Source: an uncultured Mediterraneibacter sp. (GTDB lineage: Bacteria > Bacillota > Clostridia > Lachnospirales > Lachnospiraceae). Taken from it: a stretch of 64,000 nucleotides of DNA. Positions 8,896 to 17,063 of the stretch are shown piece after piece. The stretch is taken from contig NZ_CAKRDI010000004.1 of the NCBI RefSeq assembly GCF_934309415.1, positions 62,001-126,000 of the forward strand. Reading direction: 5' to 3'. Positions within the stretch are counted from its first letter, which is position 1, and each line of letters starts with the position of its first letter. The translations under genes were made by a program, and so were the position numbers. The notes beneath the pieces were generated by a model. That model had not been told where the DNA came from. It ran no database searches and saw nothing but the letters and a program-made list of their open reading frames with translations.

Positions 8896-9660
8896 ATGTG
8901 GTTATTAAATTCACTGATCATTGCAATGGCAATGTATTCAAAGATTCCGATGCCGATGGCAGACTGGAATGAGAAAAATATGAAGTATGCGATGTGTTTT
9001 TTCCCGGTTGTGGGTGTTGTGACCGGAGGAGCCGTGTATCTTGCAGGACTGGGACTGTTGCAGTTTACGTCTTGTGGCTCTGTGTTGTTTGCAGTAGTGA
9101 TGACATTGATTCCTGTGTTGATTACAGGAGGTATTCATCTGGATGGATTTGCGGATACGGTAGATGCGCTTAGTTCTTATGGAGACAGGGAAAAGAAGCT
9201 GGAGATTTTAAAAGATCCGCATACGGGAGCGTTTGCAATTATAGGATTATGCTGTTATTTCCTATGCTGTGTAGGTGTATGGAGTGAAGTGACATTAAAA
9301 CAGCTTCCGTTGCTTGCCTGGATTTTTGTATTTTCCAGAGCCATGAGCGGGATTTCTGTTGTGAGCTTTCAGGCAGCAAAGAACAGCGGACTGCTCAGAA
9401 CTTTTCAGGACAGTGCCCAGAAACGCAGAGTCCGTGTTGTTTTGATCCTGTGGGCGATTGTGGCAGTAGTGATGATGATAAAACAGTCAGTTCCCATAGG
9501 AATAGCAACCTGCGTGACGGGAATAGTTGTTTTCCTGTATTATTACTGGTTCAGTAAAAAGAAATTTGGCGGGATTACCGGAGATCTGGCAGGATATTTT
9601 CTTCAGGTATGTGAGCTTGCGATGATTACCGTGTGCATGATCGCAGGAAAGATTGTCTGA
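8896..9660 (+). CDS. cobS: adenosylcobinamide-GDP ribazoletransferase (cobalamin synthase)
   Basis: This integral membrane enzyme joins adenosylcobinamide-GDP to alpha-ribazole (phosphate). Of 254 residues most are hydrophobic segments. The active-site motif GGIHLDGFADTVDALSSYG (78-96) and DPHTGAFAIIG (107-117) are the family hallmarks. Eight base pairs separate it from cobT. Its partner kinase/guanylyltransferase CobU is not found in the window. Confidence 0.94.
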   Translation: MWLLNSLIIAMAMYSKIPMPMADWNEKNMKYAMCFFPVVGVVTGGAVYLAGLGLLQFTSCGSVLFAVVMTLIPVLITGGIHLDGFADTVDALSSYGDREKKLEILKDPHTGAFAIIGLCCYFLCCVGVWSEVTLKQLPLLAWIFVFSRAMSGISVVSFQAAKNSGLLRTFQDSAQKRRVRVVLILWAIVAVVMMIKQSVPIGIATCVTGIVVFLYYYWFSKKKFGGITGDLAGYFLQVCELAMITVCMIAGKIV

Positions 9661-9693
9661 AATATCATTCCTGTAATCGGCATGCTTCACTTT

Positions 9694-9748
9694 GCGGTAT
9701 ATTTTATCCTTATTCGGTTGACGTAGTCCGCTACGCCGTCCTCGTTCA
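9694..9748. repeat. 55-bp repeat, copy 1 (second copy at 42417)
   Basis: Starts GCGGTATATTTTATCC and contains ATTCGGTTGACGTAG followed by TCCGCTACGC. The copy at 42417-42471 has the same length and differs at nine positions, all of them transitions. It lies in the cobS-cobC gap. No reading frame is evident. Confidence 0.7.
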
Positions 9749-9821
9749 GGAAAAAATAAAAAGCATACAGAACAGATTTATCAAGTGATAAAAAGAAAAT
9801 AAAAAACAGGGAGAGACATAG

Positions 9822-10511
9822 ATGAAAATAGTCATGATCCGGCATCTGAAAACGCCGGGCAATGAAAAGAGACAGTATATCGGGCGGACAGATGAAGGTT
9901 TGTCTGAGAGAGCAGTACAACAATTCAAAGAACAGTTGTGCTGTGAGAAGAAAGAAGTTCAATTCGGGAAGGAACAGGAAGGTTGTGTGGATAAGTCGGA
10001 ATCAGGCAGCAACAGTTTTAAAAGTTATCCACAGGTAGAACGAGTTGTAGCAAGTCCTATGAAGCGCTGTATTCAGACTGCGGAACTGATTTATCCGGGT
10101 AAGAAAATTCAAACAGAGGAATTACTGCGAGAATGTGATTTTGGACTCTTCGAAGGAAAAACGTATGAAGATCTAAAAGAAAATACGGATTATATTGCGT
10201 GGCTGGAATCCGGAGGAACGATTGCATTTCCGGAAGGGGAAGAACAGAAGGCATTCCGCAGTCGCTGTGTGCAGGGGATGAAGCAGCAGATTGACCGTTT
10301 GCTTATTGAAGGTGTTGAAAGTGCTGCATTTGTTGTGCATGGTGGCACAATTATGGCAGTGCTGGAAGAGATGGCAGAGCCTGTAGATGGAGTGAAGCAG
10401 GAATTTTATCACTGGCAGGTGGAAAACGGTGGAGGATATCGTTTTGAAGTAAGGGAAAATGAGTGGAAAAAGGGAGTTCATATTTTTCATGAAATCACGA
10501 AACTATATTAA
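9822..10511 (+). CDS. cobC: probable alpha-ribazole-5'-phosphate phosphatase (histidine phosphatase, CobC)
   Basis: A 229-residue histidine-phosphatase-fold protein. The phospho-acceptor motif is IRHLKTPGN (6-14), with GRTDEGLSE (21-29), SPMKRCIQTAELIYPG (78-93), CDFGLFEGKTYEDL (105-118) and the second catalytic HGG in FVVHGGTIMAVLEE. Context between cobS and cbiB makes CobC the likely role, although phosphoglycerate-mutase relatives act on many substrates. Residues about 42-70 are a charged insertion not typical of the family. A GGGAGAG site precedes the ATG. Confidence 0.85.
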   Translation: MKIVMIRHLKTPGNEKRQYIGRTDEGLSERAVQQFKEQLCCEKKEVQFGKEQEGCVDKSESGSNSFKSYPQVERVVASPMKRCIQTAELIYPGKKIQTEELLRECDFGLFEGKTYEDLKENTDYIAWLESGGTIAFPEGEEQKAFRSRCVQGMKQQIDRLLIEGVESAAFVVHGGTIMAVLEEMAEPVDGVKQEFYHWQVENGGGYRFEVRENEWKKGVHIFHEITKLY

Positions 10512-10514
10512 TCA

Positions 10515-10542
10515 TTGTTAGCGGTATGTCATAAACAGTAAC
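10515..10542. repeat. degenerate copy of the short GTTACTG hairpin
   Basis: Only the right arm (AAACAGTAAC) is well preserved; the left arm reads CATTGTTAGCGG. It lies 3 bp after the cobC stop. A decayed copy is the best reading. Confidence 0.4.
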
Positions 10543-10661
10543 AGAAAAGCTAAACGAATTTAAAGCATATATAGAAACAGTAATAAAAGCTTTATTATAG
10601 AATAGTTATAGACGTTTAAAGCCTGTTTGAAAAAGGGTTTCTGCAAGAGGGATGTTTCAAT

Positions 10662-10697
10662 ATTAGAGTGTGCAGATTGCAGAAAGATTTTTCAGAT
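10662..10697. repeat. degenerate remnant of the ATTAGAGTGTGTCT element
   Basis: ATTAGAGTGTGCAG at the left and ATTTTTCAGATA at the right match the ends of the element at 14632-14725, with most of the interior lost. It lies upstream of cbiB. The remainder of the 224-bp cobC-cbiB gap shows no gene. Confidence 0.4.
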
Positions 10698-10734
10698 AAT
10701 TAATTATAGAAGAAATACAAAGAAGGAGTTATAA

Positions 10735-11691
10735 ATGCTGACATCACTGACCGCCTGTGTGGCGGGATTTTTATTGGACTGTATCTTTGGGGATCCGGTC
10801 TGGCTTTATCATCCGATCCGGGTGATCGGAAATTTAATATCATTGTTGGAAAAAGCATTTAGAAAAGAAACGGATGGGGAAAAGCAGAGCATGGTAAAGG
10901 GTGGAGTGCTCTGGTTGATCGTAGTGAGTGTTTCATTTCTGGTGCCGTTTTTGCTGCTCTGGGTGGCAGGAAAGATCCATCCGGCAGTGCGGTGGATGCT
11001 GGAGACTTTCTGGTGTTATCAAATCTTTGCGGCGCGATGTCTTGCCACAGAGAGTGGAAAAGTTTATGATAAATTAGTGGCTCAGGACCTGGAGGGGGCA
11101 AGAAAGGCTGTTTCTATGATCGTAGGGCGCGATACGGAAAGTCTGTCTTTTGAAGGTGTGACCAAAGCGGCTGTCGAGACGGTGGCGGAGAACACATCGG
11201 ATGGAGTGACCGCACCGCTCATCTATCTGCTGATTGGAGGTGCGCCACTTGGATTTCTGTATAAAGCAGTGAATACTATGGATTCTATGCTTGGGTACAA
11301 GAATGAGAAATATCTGTATTTCGGAAGAATTCCGGCAAAACTGGATGATGTATTCAACTATATTCCGGCGAGACTGACTGCCTGGTTTATGATTCTGGCA
11401 GCGTTTCTCTGTGGCCTGGATGGAAAGAATGCATGGAAGATTTACCGCAGAGACAAGAGAAAACATGCCAGTCCAAATTCAGCACAGTCTGAGGCGGTAT
11501 GCGCAGGTGCACTTAGGGTACGTCTTGCAGGAGATGCAGTGTATTTCGGTAAATTATATAAGAAAGACTATATCGGGGATCCGCTGAAAGAGATTGAACC
11601 GGAAGATATTCGAAGAACATGGAAGTTGATGTATGTAACGACGGTGCTGATGTTACTGGTTGGTAGTATAATAAAAATAGTAATGCTATAA
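10735..11691 (+). CDS. cbiB: adenosylcobinamide-phosphate synthase (CbiB)
   Basis: CbiB attaches aminopropanol phosphate to adenosylcobyric acid at the membrane. The 318-residue protein begins with DCIFGDPVWLYHPIRVIG (15-32). It contains AVETVAENTSDGVTAPLIY, YKAVNTMDSMLGYKNEKY and SPNSAQSEAVCAGALRVRLA, all conserved in CbiB. Several membrane segments are visible. AAGGAG sits 8 bp before the ATG. CobD, which makes the aminopropanol phosphate, is encoded next. Confidence 0.96.
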   Translation: MLTSLTACVAGFLLDCIFGDPVWLYHPIRVIGNLISLLEKAFRKETDGEKQSMVKGGVLWLIVVSVSFLVPFLLLWVAGKIHPAVRWMLETFWCYQIFAARCLATESGKVYDKLVAQDLEGARKAVSMIVGRDTESLSFEGVTKAAVETVAENTSDGVTAPLIYLLIGGAPLGFLYKAVNTMDSMLGYKNEKYLYFGRIPAKLDDVFNYIPARLTAWFMILAAFLCGLDGKNAWKIYRRDKRKHASPNSAQSEAVCAGALRVRLAGDAVYFGKLYKKDYIGDPLKEIEPEDIRRTWKLMYVTTVLMLLVGSIIKIVML

Positions 11692-11717
11692 GAATGGTAA
11701 GAGGATCTAAAGCGGGG

Positions 11718-11747
11718 ATTGTTTACAGATGATCTGAGAACAGTAAC
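11718..11747. repeat. degenerate short GTTACTG hairpin
   Basis: ATTGTTTACAGATGATCTG is followed by AGAACAGTAAC, a shortened form of the 33-bp hairpin repeat, in the cbiB-cobD gap. Confidence 0.5.
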
Positions 11748-11807
11748 AGAGTAATGAATCGTTGGTTGAAATAGATGTATTTTTTAGAAATTCAGGGAGA
11801 AAAACGC

Positions 11808-12860
11808 ATGGAATACGTGCATGGCGGTGACATATATACATATAAAAATGTGCTGGATTTTTCGGTGAATGTAAATCCGTTCGGCCCATCGGAAGCGGTG
11901 CTTAAGGCAGCCAGAAGAGGTGTCTGTCAGGCAGGAACTTATCCGGACAGTCAGTGCCGGGAATTAAGAGAACGTCTGGCAGAGAAATTACAGGTTGGAG
12001 AATCCAGTCTGATTGCAGGAAACGGAGCGGCAGAGTTATTCTTTCTGCTTGTGCTGGCTGAAAAACCGAAGAAAGCGCTGCTGGCGGTTCCTGCATTCGC
12101 AGAGTATGAGCAGGCGTTGAAGACAGTGGATTGTGAGGTAGAATACTATTATTTAAAGCAGGAACAGAATTTCAGGATTACAGAAGAATTTGTTACAGCA
12201 GTGGAACGGGAAGAAAACTGTGATCTGATTTTCCTGTGTTCTCCGTCTAATCCGGCGGGACAGACGATTGAACCGGAACTGCTGAAAAAGCTGGTTTGTC
12301 TGTGTGAAGAAAAGAACATCCGTCTGGTTCTGGACGAGTGTTTTATCGATTTTCTGGAGCAGCCGGAACGATATTCTATGCTTCGACAGGTGGAACAATT
12401 TAAAAGTTTGTTCCTGGTACGTGCCTTTACGAAGATGCATGCAATCCCGGGACTTCGGCTTGGGTATGGGATCTGCTCTGACCAGGAACTGCTGGAAAAG
12501 ATGTATCGGATGCGACAGCCGTGGAGTGTATCCGGTCCGGCACAGGCGGCAGGGATCGCAGCACTGGACGAGACTGCGCGTGTGGAAGAGACGAGAAGAT
12601 TTGTGCAGCAGGAGCGAAAAAAGCTGGAGCAGGAATTAGAAAGAATGGGAATTCGGGTGATTCCTTCCGAGGCAAATTTTTTCCTGATGTACAGCGAGCT
12701 TCCGTTATTTGAACTGCTGTTGAATGAGGGGATTTTGATCCGAAACTGTGAGAACTACCGGGGACTTGGAAAAGGCTGGTACAGGATGGCGGTGCGCAGG
12801 AAGGAAGAGAATGAAATTTTCCTGAGACGGCTTGTAAATGTATATAAAAAAACTGTATAA
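11808..12860 (+). CDS. cobD: L-threonine-O-3-phosphate decarboxylase (CobD)
   Basis: A PLP-dependent class I/II aminotransferase-fold enzyme giving (R)-1-aminopropan-2-ol phosphate for CbiB. The start MEYVHGGDIYTYKN is typical of the family. FSVNVNPFGPS, FLCSPSNPAGQTI, LVLDECFIDFL and the PLP lysine in RAFTKMHAIPGLRLGYG are present. The ATG at 11808 follows AGGGAG at good spacing and was preferred to an in-frame ATG at 11775 that has no ribosome site. The length is 350 residues. Histidinol-phosphate aminotransferase is the main alternative, but the neighbours argue for CobD. Confidence 0.92.
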   Translation: MEYVHGGDIYTYKNVLDFSVNVNPFGPSEAVLKAARRGVCQAGTYPDSQCRELRERLAEKLQVGESSLIAGNGAAELFFLLVLAEKPKKALLAVPAFAEYEQALKTVDCEVEYYYLKQEQNFRITEEFVTAVEREENCDLIFLCSPSNPAGQTIEPELLKKLVCLCEEKNIRLVLDECFIDFLEQPERYSMLRQVEQFKSLFLVRAFTKMHAIPGLRLGYGICSDQELLEKMYRMRQPWSVSGPAQAAGIAALDETARVEETRRFVQQERKKLEQELERMGIRVIPSEANFFLMYSELPLFELLLNEGILIRNCENYRGLGKGWYRMAVRRKEENEIFLRRLVNVYKKTV

Positions 12861-12912
12861 CCAATTTTGGAATATAAATGAATAAAGAGATATATAAGAA
12901 AGGATTTTGAAC

Positions 12913-14514
12913 ATGGCAAAATCAATTATGATACAGGGGACGATGTCGAATGTCGGAAAAAGTGCGCTTGCAGCCGGTCTGTGCAGAGTCCTGAAACAGG
13001 ATGGATACAAGGTAGCACCTTTCAAATCTCAGAATATGGCGTTGAATTCCTTTATTACAAGAGAAGGTCTGGAGATGGGACGGGCTCAGGTCATGCAGGC
13101 GGAAGCAGCGGGGATCGAGCCGGAAGTTACCATGAATCCGATCCTTCTGAAACCGACCAATGATACCGGCTCGCAGGTGATCATCAACGGAAAGCCAATC
13201 GGCGTGATGGCGGCAAGAGAATACTTTCGTCATAAGAAAGAGTATATCCCGGCGATTCTGGAAGCGTATCATGAACTGGAAAAGCGGTTTGATATTATTG
13301 TGATCGAAGGGGCAGGAAGTCCTGCGGAGATCAATCTCAAGAAAGATGATATTGTGAATATGGGGATGGCAAAACTGGTGGATGCACCGGTCCTTCTGGT
13401 GGGAGATATTGACCGGGGCGGTGTGTTTGCGCAGATTGCCGGAACTGTAATGCTCCTGGAAGAAGAGGAACGAAAGCGGATTAAAGGAACGATCATCAAC
13501 AAATTTCGTGGTGATGTGACGATTCTGGAACCTGGACTTCGGATGCTGGAAGAGAAGACAGACATTCCGGTGACGGGTGTCGTTCCGTATTTCTACCTGG
13601 ATCTGGATGAAGAGGACAGTCTGACGGAGCGCTTTCAGAAAAAAGAAAAGCCGGGGCTGATCGATCTGGCAGTGATCCGTCTGCCGAGAATATCGAATTT
13701 TACAGATTTTGCGCCGTTGGAGGCACTGGAAGAAGTGAGCGTCCGTTATATTTCTTCTCCGGCAGAGTTTGGTAATCCGGATGCGGTGATTCTTCCGGGA
13801 ACAAAGAATACGATCAGTGATCTGTTGTGGATGCGTCAGAATGGACTGGAAGCGAAAATCCTGAAGCACAGTGCACAGGGGAAACTGGTCGTTGGAATCT
13901 GTGGCGGCTATCAGATGCTCGGACTGGAAATTTCAGATCCTGAGGGAGAAGAATACGAAGGTACTGTGCAGGGAATGGGACTTCTGAATACAAGAACCAT
14001 CTTCCGACCGGAAAAACACCGGACCAGAGTGACAGGAAACTTTGGAAAGATGAATGGAATGTTAAAAGAGATGGAAGGAATCGCTTTTGAAGGATATGAG
14101 ATTCACATGGGAGAGACAGAACTTGTGGGAACAGAAGGACAAGTTGATGCACTGGTCACACTGAGAAATGAATGCGGAAAAGAAGAAAGCGGAGATGCTT
14201 CTTTGCAAAATGAAACGGAGAGCCTGAAATCACTTGCAGCTCAGGGAAAAGTAGAACCGTCCGGAACGACTCATTTGGACGGGGCGCAGAATGGAAACGT
14301 CTATGGCTGTTATGTGCATGGAATCTTCGATGCACCGCAGATGACCAGTGGATTTCTGTCAGCACTCCTGAGAGAAAAGGGATATGATCCGGAATCAGTA
14401 ACTGCAGTGGACTGGAAAGCCTATAAGGAAGAACAGTATGATAAACTGGCGGAGGTGATTCGTGAAAGTCTGAATATGGAAGAAATTTACAGAATCATAG
14501 AAGAAGGAAACTGA
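12913..14514 (+). CDS. cbiP: cobyric acid synthase (CbiP)
   Basis: CbiP amidates side chains b, d, e and g of adenosylcobyrinate diamide. The 533 residues open with MIQGTMSNVGKSALAAGLCR (6-25), the P-loop-like segment. They include FKSQNMALNSF and EGAGSPAEINLK, and the glutaminase nucleophile Cys330 in VVGICGGYQMLG, followed by YVHGIFD near the end. The ATG at 12913 was chosen over an in-frame TTG at 12907 because of the AAAGGA spacing. A charged insertion (about 415-460) precedes the final glutaminase segment. This is the last gene of operon II. Confidence 0.95.
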   Translation: MAKSIMIQGTMSNVGKSALAAGLCRVLKQDGYKVAPFKSQNMALNSFITREGLEMGRAQVMQAEAAGIEPEVTMNPILLKPTNDTGSQVIINGKPIGVMAAREYFRHKKEYIPAILEAYHELEKRFDIIVIEGAGSPAEINLKKDDIVNMGMAKLVDAPVLLVGDIDRGGVFAQIAGTVMLLEEEERKRIKGTIINKFRGDVTILEPGLRMLEEKTDIPVTGVVPYFYLDLDEEDSLTERFQKKEKPGLIDLAVIRLPRISNFTDFAPLEALEEVSVRYISSPAEFGNPDAVILPGTKNTISDLLWMRQNGLEAKILKHSAQGKLVVGICGGYQMLGLEISDPEGEEYEGTVQGMGLLNTRTIFRPEKHRTRVTGNFGKMNGMLKEMEGIAFEGYEIHMGETELVGTEGQVDALVTLRNECGKEESGDASLQNETESLKSLAAQGKVEPSGTTHLDGAQNGNVYGCYVHGIFDAPQMTSGFLSALLREKGYDPESVTAVDWKAYKEEQYDKLAEVIRESLNMEEIYRIIEEGN

Positions 14515-14540
14515 TAAAAGAAGTTTGTAGTAGCAAAAGG

Positions 14541-14572
14541 GTTACCGTCTGCAGCTTGCTGTGAACAGTAAC
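14541..14572. repeat. short GTTACTG hairpin repeat (32 bp)
   Basis: GTTACCGTCTGCAGC and CTGTGAACAGTAAC form an imperfect hairpin in the cbiP-MATE gap. It is a member of the 33-bp family. Confidence 0.65.
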
Positions 14573-14631
14573 GCAAAAGGTGAATGAAAACAGAATTTCT
14601 GTCAGATGGTTAACGATAGGAAAAAATTAGC

Positions 14632-14725
14632 ATTAGAGTGTGTCTTAAAAATGCTTTCTGCAAGATATATGTCACAATTTGTGGGAGATTTTGTTTGAAT
14701 AATGATTTTTCAGACACACTCTAAT
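14632..14725. mobile_element. 94-bp MITE-like element with 21-bp terminal inverted repeats
   Basis: The left end ATTAGAGTGTGTCTTAAAA (14632 on) and the right end finishing TTTTCAGACACACTCTAAT (14725) are inverted repeats of 21 bp with a single mismatch. The interior has no reading frame. The interior and left end recur almost unchanged, inverted, at 42465-42533, and further remnants lie at 10662, 29114 and 40081. The size, ends and absence of coding sequence are those of a miniature inverted-repeat transposable element. No transposase is in the window. Confidence 0.75.
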
Positions 14726-14750
14726 GTAAAAAATGAGAGAAGGGAAAAAC

Positions 14751-16088
14751 ATGATAACAGATTTGACAAAGGAGCATCCGGATCGGACGTTATGGCGGTT
14801 TCTTCTTCCGATGATGTTCAGTGTGATGTTCCAGCAGATATATAATATTGCGGACAGTATGATCGCAGGAAGGTTCGCAGGGGAAGATGCACTGGCGGCA
14901 GTTGGGGCATCGTATCCGATTACGGTCATCTTTATGGCATTTGCCGTTGGAATGAACCTGGGTGCGTCTGTTGTGGTATCACGCTTATTTGGCGCAGGAG
15001 ACAGAGGAGGAGTGAAGCGTGCAGTTACGACGTCCTTTATCACTTCCTTTGGGATGGCGGTTTTACTGACGATCTTTGGATATTTTTTCAGTAAAAATAT
15101 GATGCAGTGGATTCATACGCCGGAAAATATACTGGGTGACGGTGTCCTTTATCTGAAGATCTATGTGTTCGGACTGATTTTTCTGATTTTATATAATGTA
15201 TGTACCGGTGTATTTACAGCGCTGGGGGATTCCAAAACACCGTTGTATTTTCTGATGGGATCATCGGTCGGAAATATCATTCTGGATTATATTTTTGTGG
15301 CAAAATTTCAATGGGGTGTCCGTGGTGTGGCATGGGCAACCTTTCTGGCACAGGGAGTATCTGCAGTGCTGGCACTTGGAACATTGCTTGTAAGGATGAA
15401 GAAGTTTGCAGGAACAGAAGAGAAGCAGCCGATGTTTGACCGGAAATTATTCGGGCAGATCCTTGCGATCGCCATGCCGAGTATTTTCCAGCAGAGTGTA
15501 CTGAGTGTGGGCAATCTGTTTGTGCAGGATATTGTAAACCGTTATGGTTCTTCTGTCATTGCGGGATATTCGGCGGCGATCAAGCTGAATACGTTTGCCA
15601 TTAATATTTTTATGACACTTGGTTCCTGTCTGTCCAGTTATACGGCTCAGAATATCGGTGCCGGTAAATGGGAACGGATTCCGTTGGGATTTAAAACCGG
15701 TGTAAAACTGGCAGAGCTGACAGCACTTCCGTTTGTGCTGGTATATTTCCTGCTGAGCAGACAGATCATGGGACTGTTTCTGACGGCTGAAAGTGCAGAG
15801 GCAATCAGTACAGGAATGAATTTCTTACATATTGTGGCACCATGGTATCTGCTCATCGTGATCAAATTAATGACGGATGGAATTATCCGTGGTTCAGGGG
15901 CGATGACATATTTTGTGATTGCGACAGTGCCGGATCTGATCTTGAGAATCTGTGTGGCACTGATTCTGACACAGTGGTTTGGAAGTACAGGGATCTGGAT
16001 GGCATGGCCGTTTGGATGGATCGCAGCGACAGTGCTGACGGTTATTTTCTATTGGAAGATTATTCATAGAAATAAAATGATGATATAA
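14751..16088 (+). CDS. MATE family multidrug/cation efflux transporter
   Basis: A 445-residue, very hydrophobic protein with about twelve predicted membrane segments. Its start, LWRFLLPMMFSVMFQQIYNI followed by ADSMIAGRF, is characteristic of DinF/NorM-type MATE exporters, which use a Na+ or H+ gradient. The second half repeats the pattern (LAIAMPSIFQQSVLSVGNLF). The ATG at 14751 follows AGAAGGGA; an in-frame ATG at 14733 lies without a site just after the mobile element. The substrate cannot be predicted. Confidence 0.92.
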   Translation: MITDLTKEHPDRTLWRFLLPMMFSVMFQQIYNIADSMIAGRFAGEDALAAVGASYPITVIFMAFAVGMNLGASVVVSRLFGAGDRGGVKRAVTTSFITSFGMAVLLTIFGYFFSKNMMQWIHTPENILGDGVLYLKIYVFGLIFLILYNVCTGVFTALGDSKTPLYFLMGSSVGNIILDYIFVAKFQWGVRGVAWATFLAQGVSAVLALGTLLVRMKKFAGTEEKQPMFDRKLFGQILAIAMPSIFQQSVLSVGNLFVQDIVNRYGSSVIAGYSAAIKLNTFAINIFMTLGSCLSSYTAQNIGAGKWERIPLGFKTGVKLAELTALPFVLVYFLLSRQIMGLFLTAESAEAISTGMNFLHIVAPWYLLIVIKLMTDGIIRGSGAMTYFVIATVPDLILRICVALILTQWFGSTGIWMAWPFGWIAATVLTVIFYWKIIHRNKMMI

Positions 16089-16265
16089 TGTGATACAGGT
16101 GTTATAAATATGAAATCACATTTGTATTCGCACAAATAAGTGATTTGCACAGTATATTAGATAAGGAAAATAGAATAAAATGATGCATATCAGAAAAAGA
16201 AAGGAGAATGTTCGCCGGAGTTTTTTAACAGAATTTACGGAACGGGCGATAAACAAAGGTAGTAT

Positions 16266-16934
16266 ATGATAAAAGCAGTAATATTTGACATGGATGGAGT
16301 TCTGATCAATACGGAACCCCTTCATTATCAATGCTGGGTAGAAATTTTTAAGGAAACGTATGGAAAAGAGCTGGATTATGAGGTGTATAAGCCGTGCATC
16401 GGCTCTACAAGACAGCATTTCAAAGATATGATCCAGAGAGAATATGGAATTGTCTTTGACAGTCTGGAGGAAATGAACCGGACAATGAAAGAGAAGAAGG
16501 ATGAGATCATCGAGCGAGAGGGATTCCCGGAGATGCCGGGCGTGGATCAGATGCTGGCAGAATTGAAAAAGTCAGGATATCTCATGGCTGTGGCATCGTC
16601 CTCTCCGAAGCAGGTGATTACAGATACACTGGAATCACTGGATCTTCTGAAATATTTTACTGTGGTGACAAGCGGAGATGAGGTGAAGCATCCGAAACCG
16701 GCGCCGGATACATTCTTATTTGCAGCAGAAAAACTGGGAATGAATGTGGAAGAGTGTCTGGTTATCGAAGATTCCACCAATGGAGGAAAGGCGGCGAAAG
16801 CAGCAAATATGCCTTGTGTCTGGCTGCACAATCCGGATTCGGGAGATCAGGAGATCCCGGGAGCAGTGCTTGAGATTCCGGCATGGACTTCAGATGCTGC
16901 GAAATATGTCATGAATCTTTTGAAGGATGCCTGA
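16266..16934 (+). CDS. HAD-superfamily hydrolase (beta-phosphoglucomutase-like, subfamily IA)
   Basis: A 222-residue protein with the HAD motifs in order: FDMDGVLINTEP (8-19, nucleophile Asp and acid/base Asp), VASSSPKQVI (motif II Ser), KHPKPAPDTFLFA (motif III Lys) and VIEDSTNGGKAAKAA (motif IV). A cap domain lies between motifs I and II. Such proteins act on small sugar phosphates or as phosphoglycolate-type phosphatases; the substrate is not evident. Nothing around it fixes a pathway. Confidence 0.9.
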   Translation: MIKAVIFDMDGVLINTEPLHYQCWVEIFKETYGKELDYEVYKPCIGSTRQHFKDMIQREYGIVFDSLEEMNRTMKEKKDEIIEREGFPEMPGVDQMLAELKKSGYLMAVASSSPKQVITDTLESLDLLKYFTVVTSGDEVKHPKPAPDTFLFAAEKLGMNVEECLVIEDSTNGGKAAKAANMPCVWLHNPDSGDQEIPGAVLEIPAWTSDAAKYVMNLLKDA

Positions 16935-16997
16935 TGGTGATAAAAGCGATTGAAAATGACAGGATATAGTTCTCTGTCGGATTACCAGTAAATATAC

Positions 16998-17030
16998 GTT
17001 ACTGTTTACAGCTATGCTGTGAACAGTAAC
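16998..17030. repeat. short GTTACTG hairpin repeat (33 bp)
   Basis: GTTACTGTTTACAGC and GCTGTGAACAGTAAC form a nearly perfect hairpin around TAT. It ends 33 bp before the chosen start of the downstream EamA gene. Its TGTGAAC could even serve as an in-frame GTG start, but the ribosome site lies further on. Confidence 0.85.
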
Positions 17031-17063
17031 AAATATATTGGAGTAGAAAAGAGGGTTTTAGCG

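Noticed and set aside
17019-17063. GTG start of the EamA transporter at 17019
   Set aside because: The GTG lies inside the short repeat hairpin and the ribosome site GAGGG is downstream of it.
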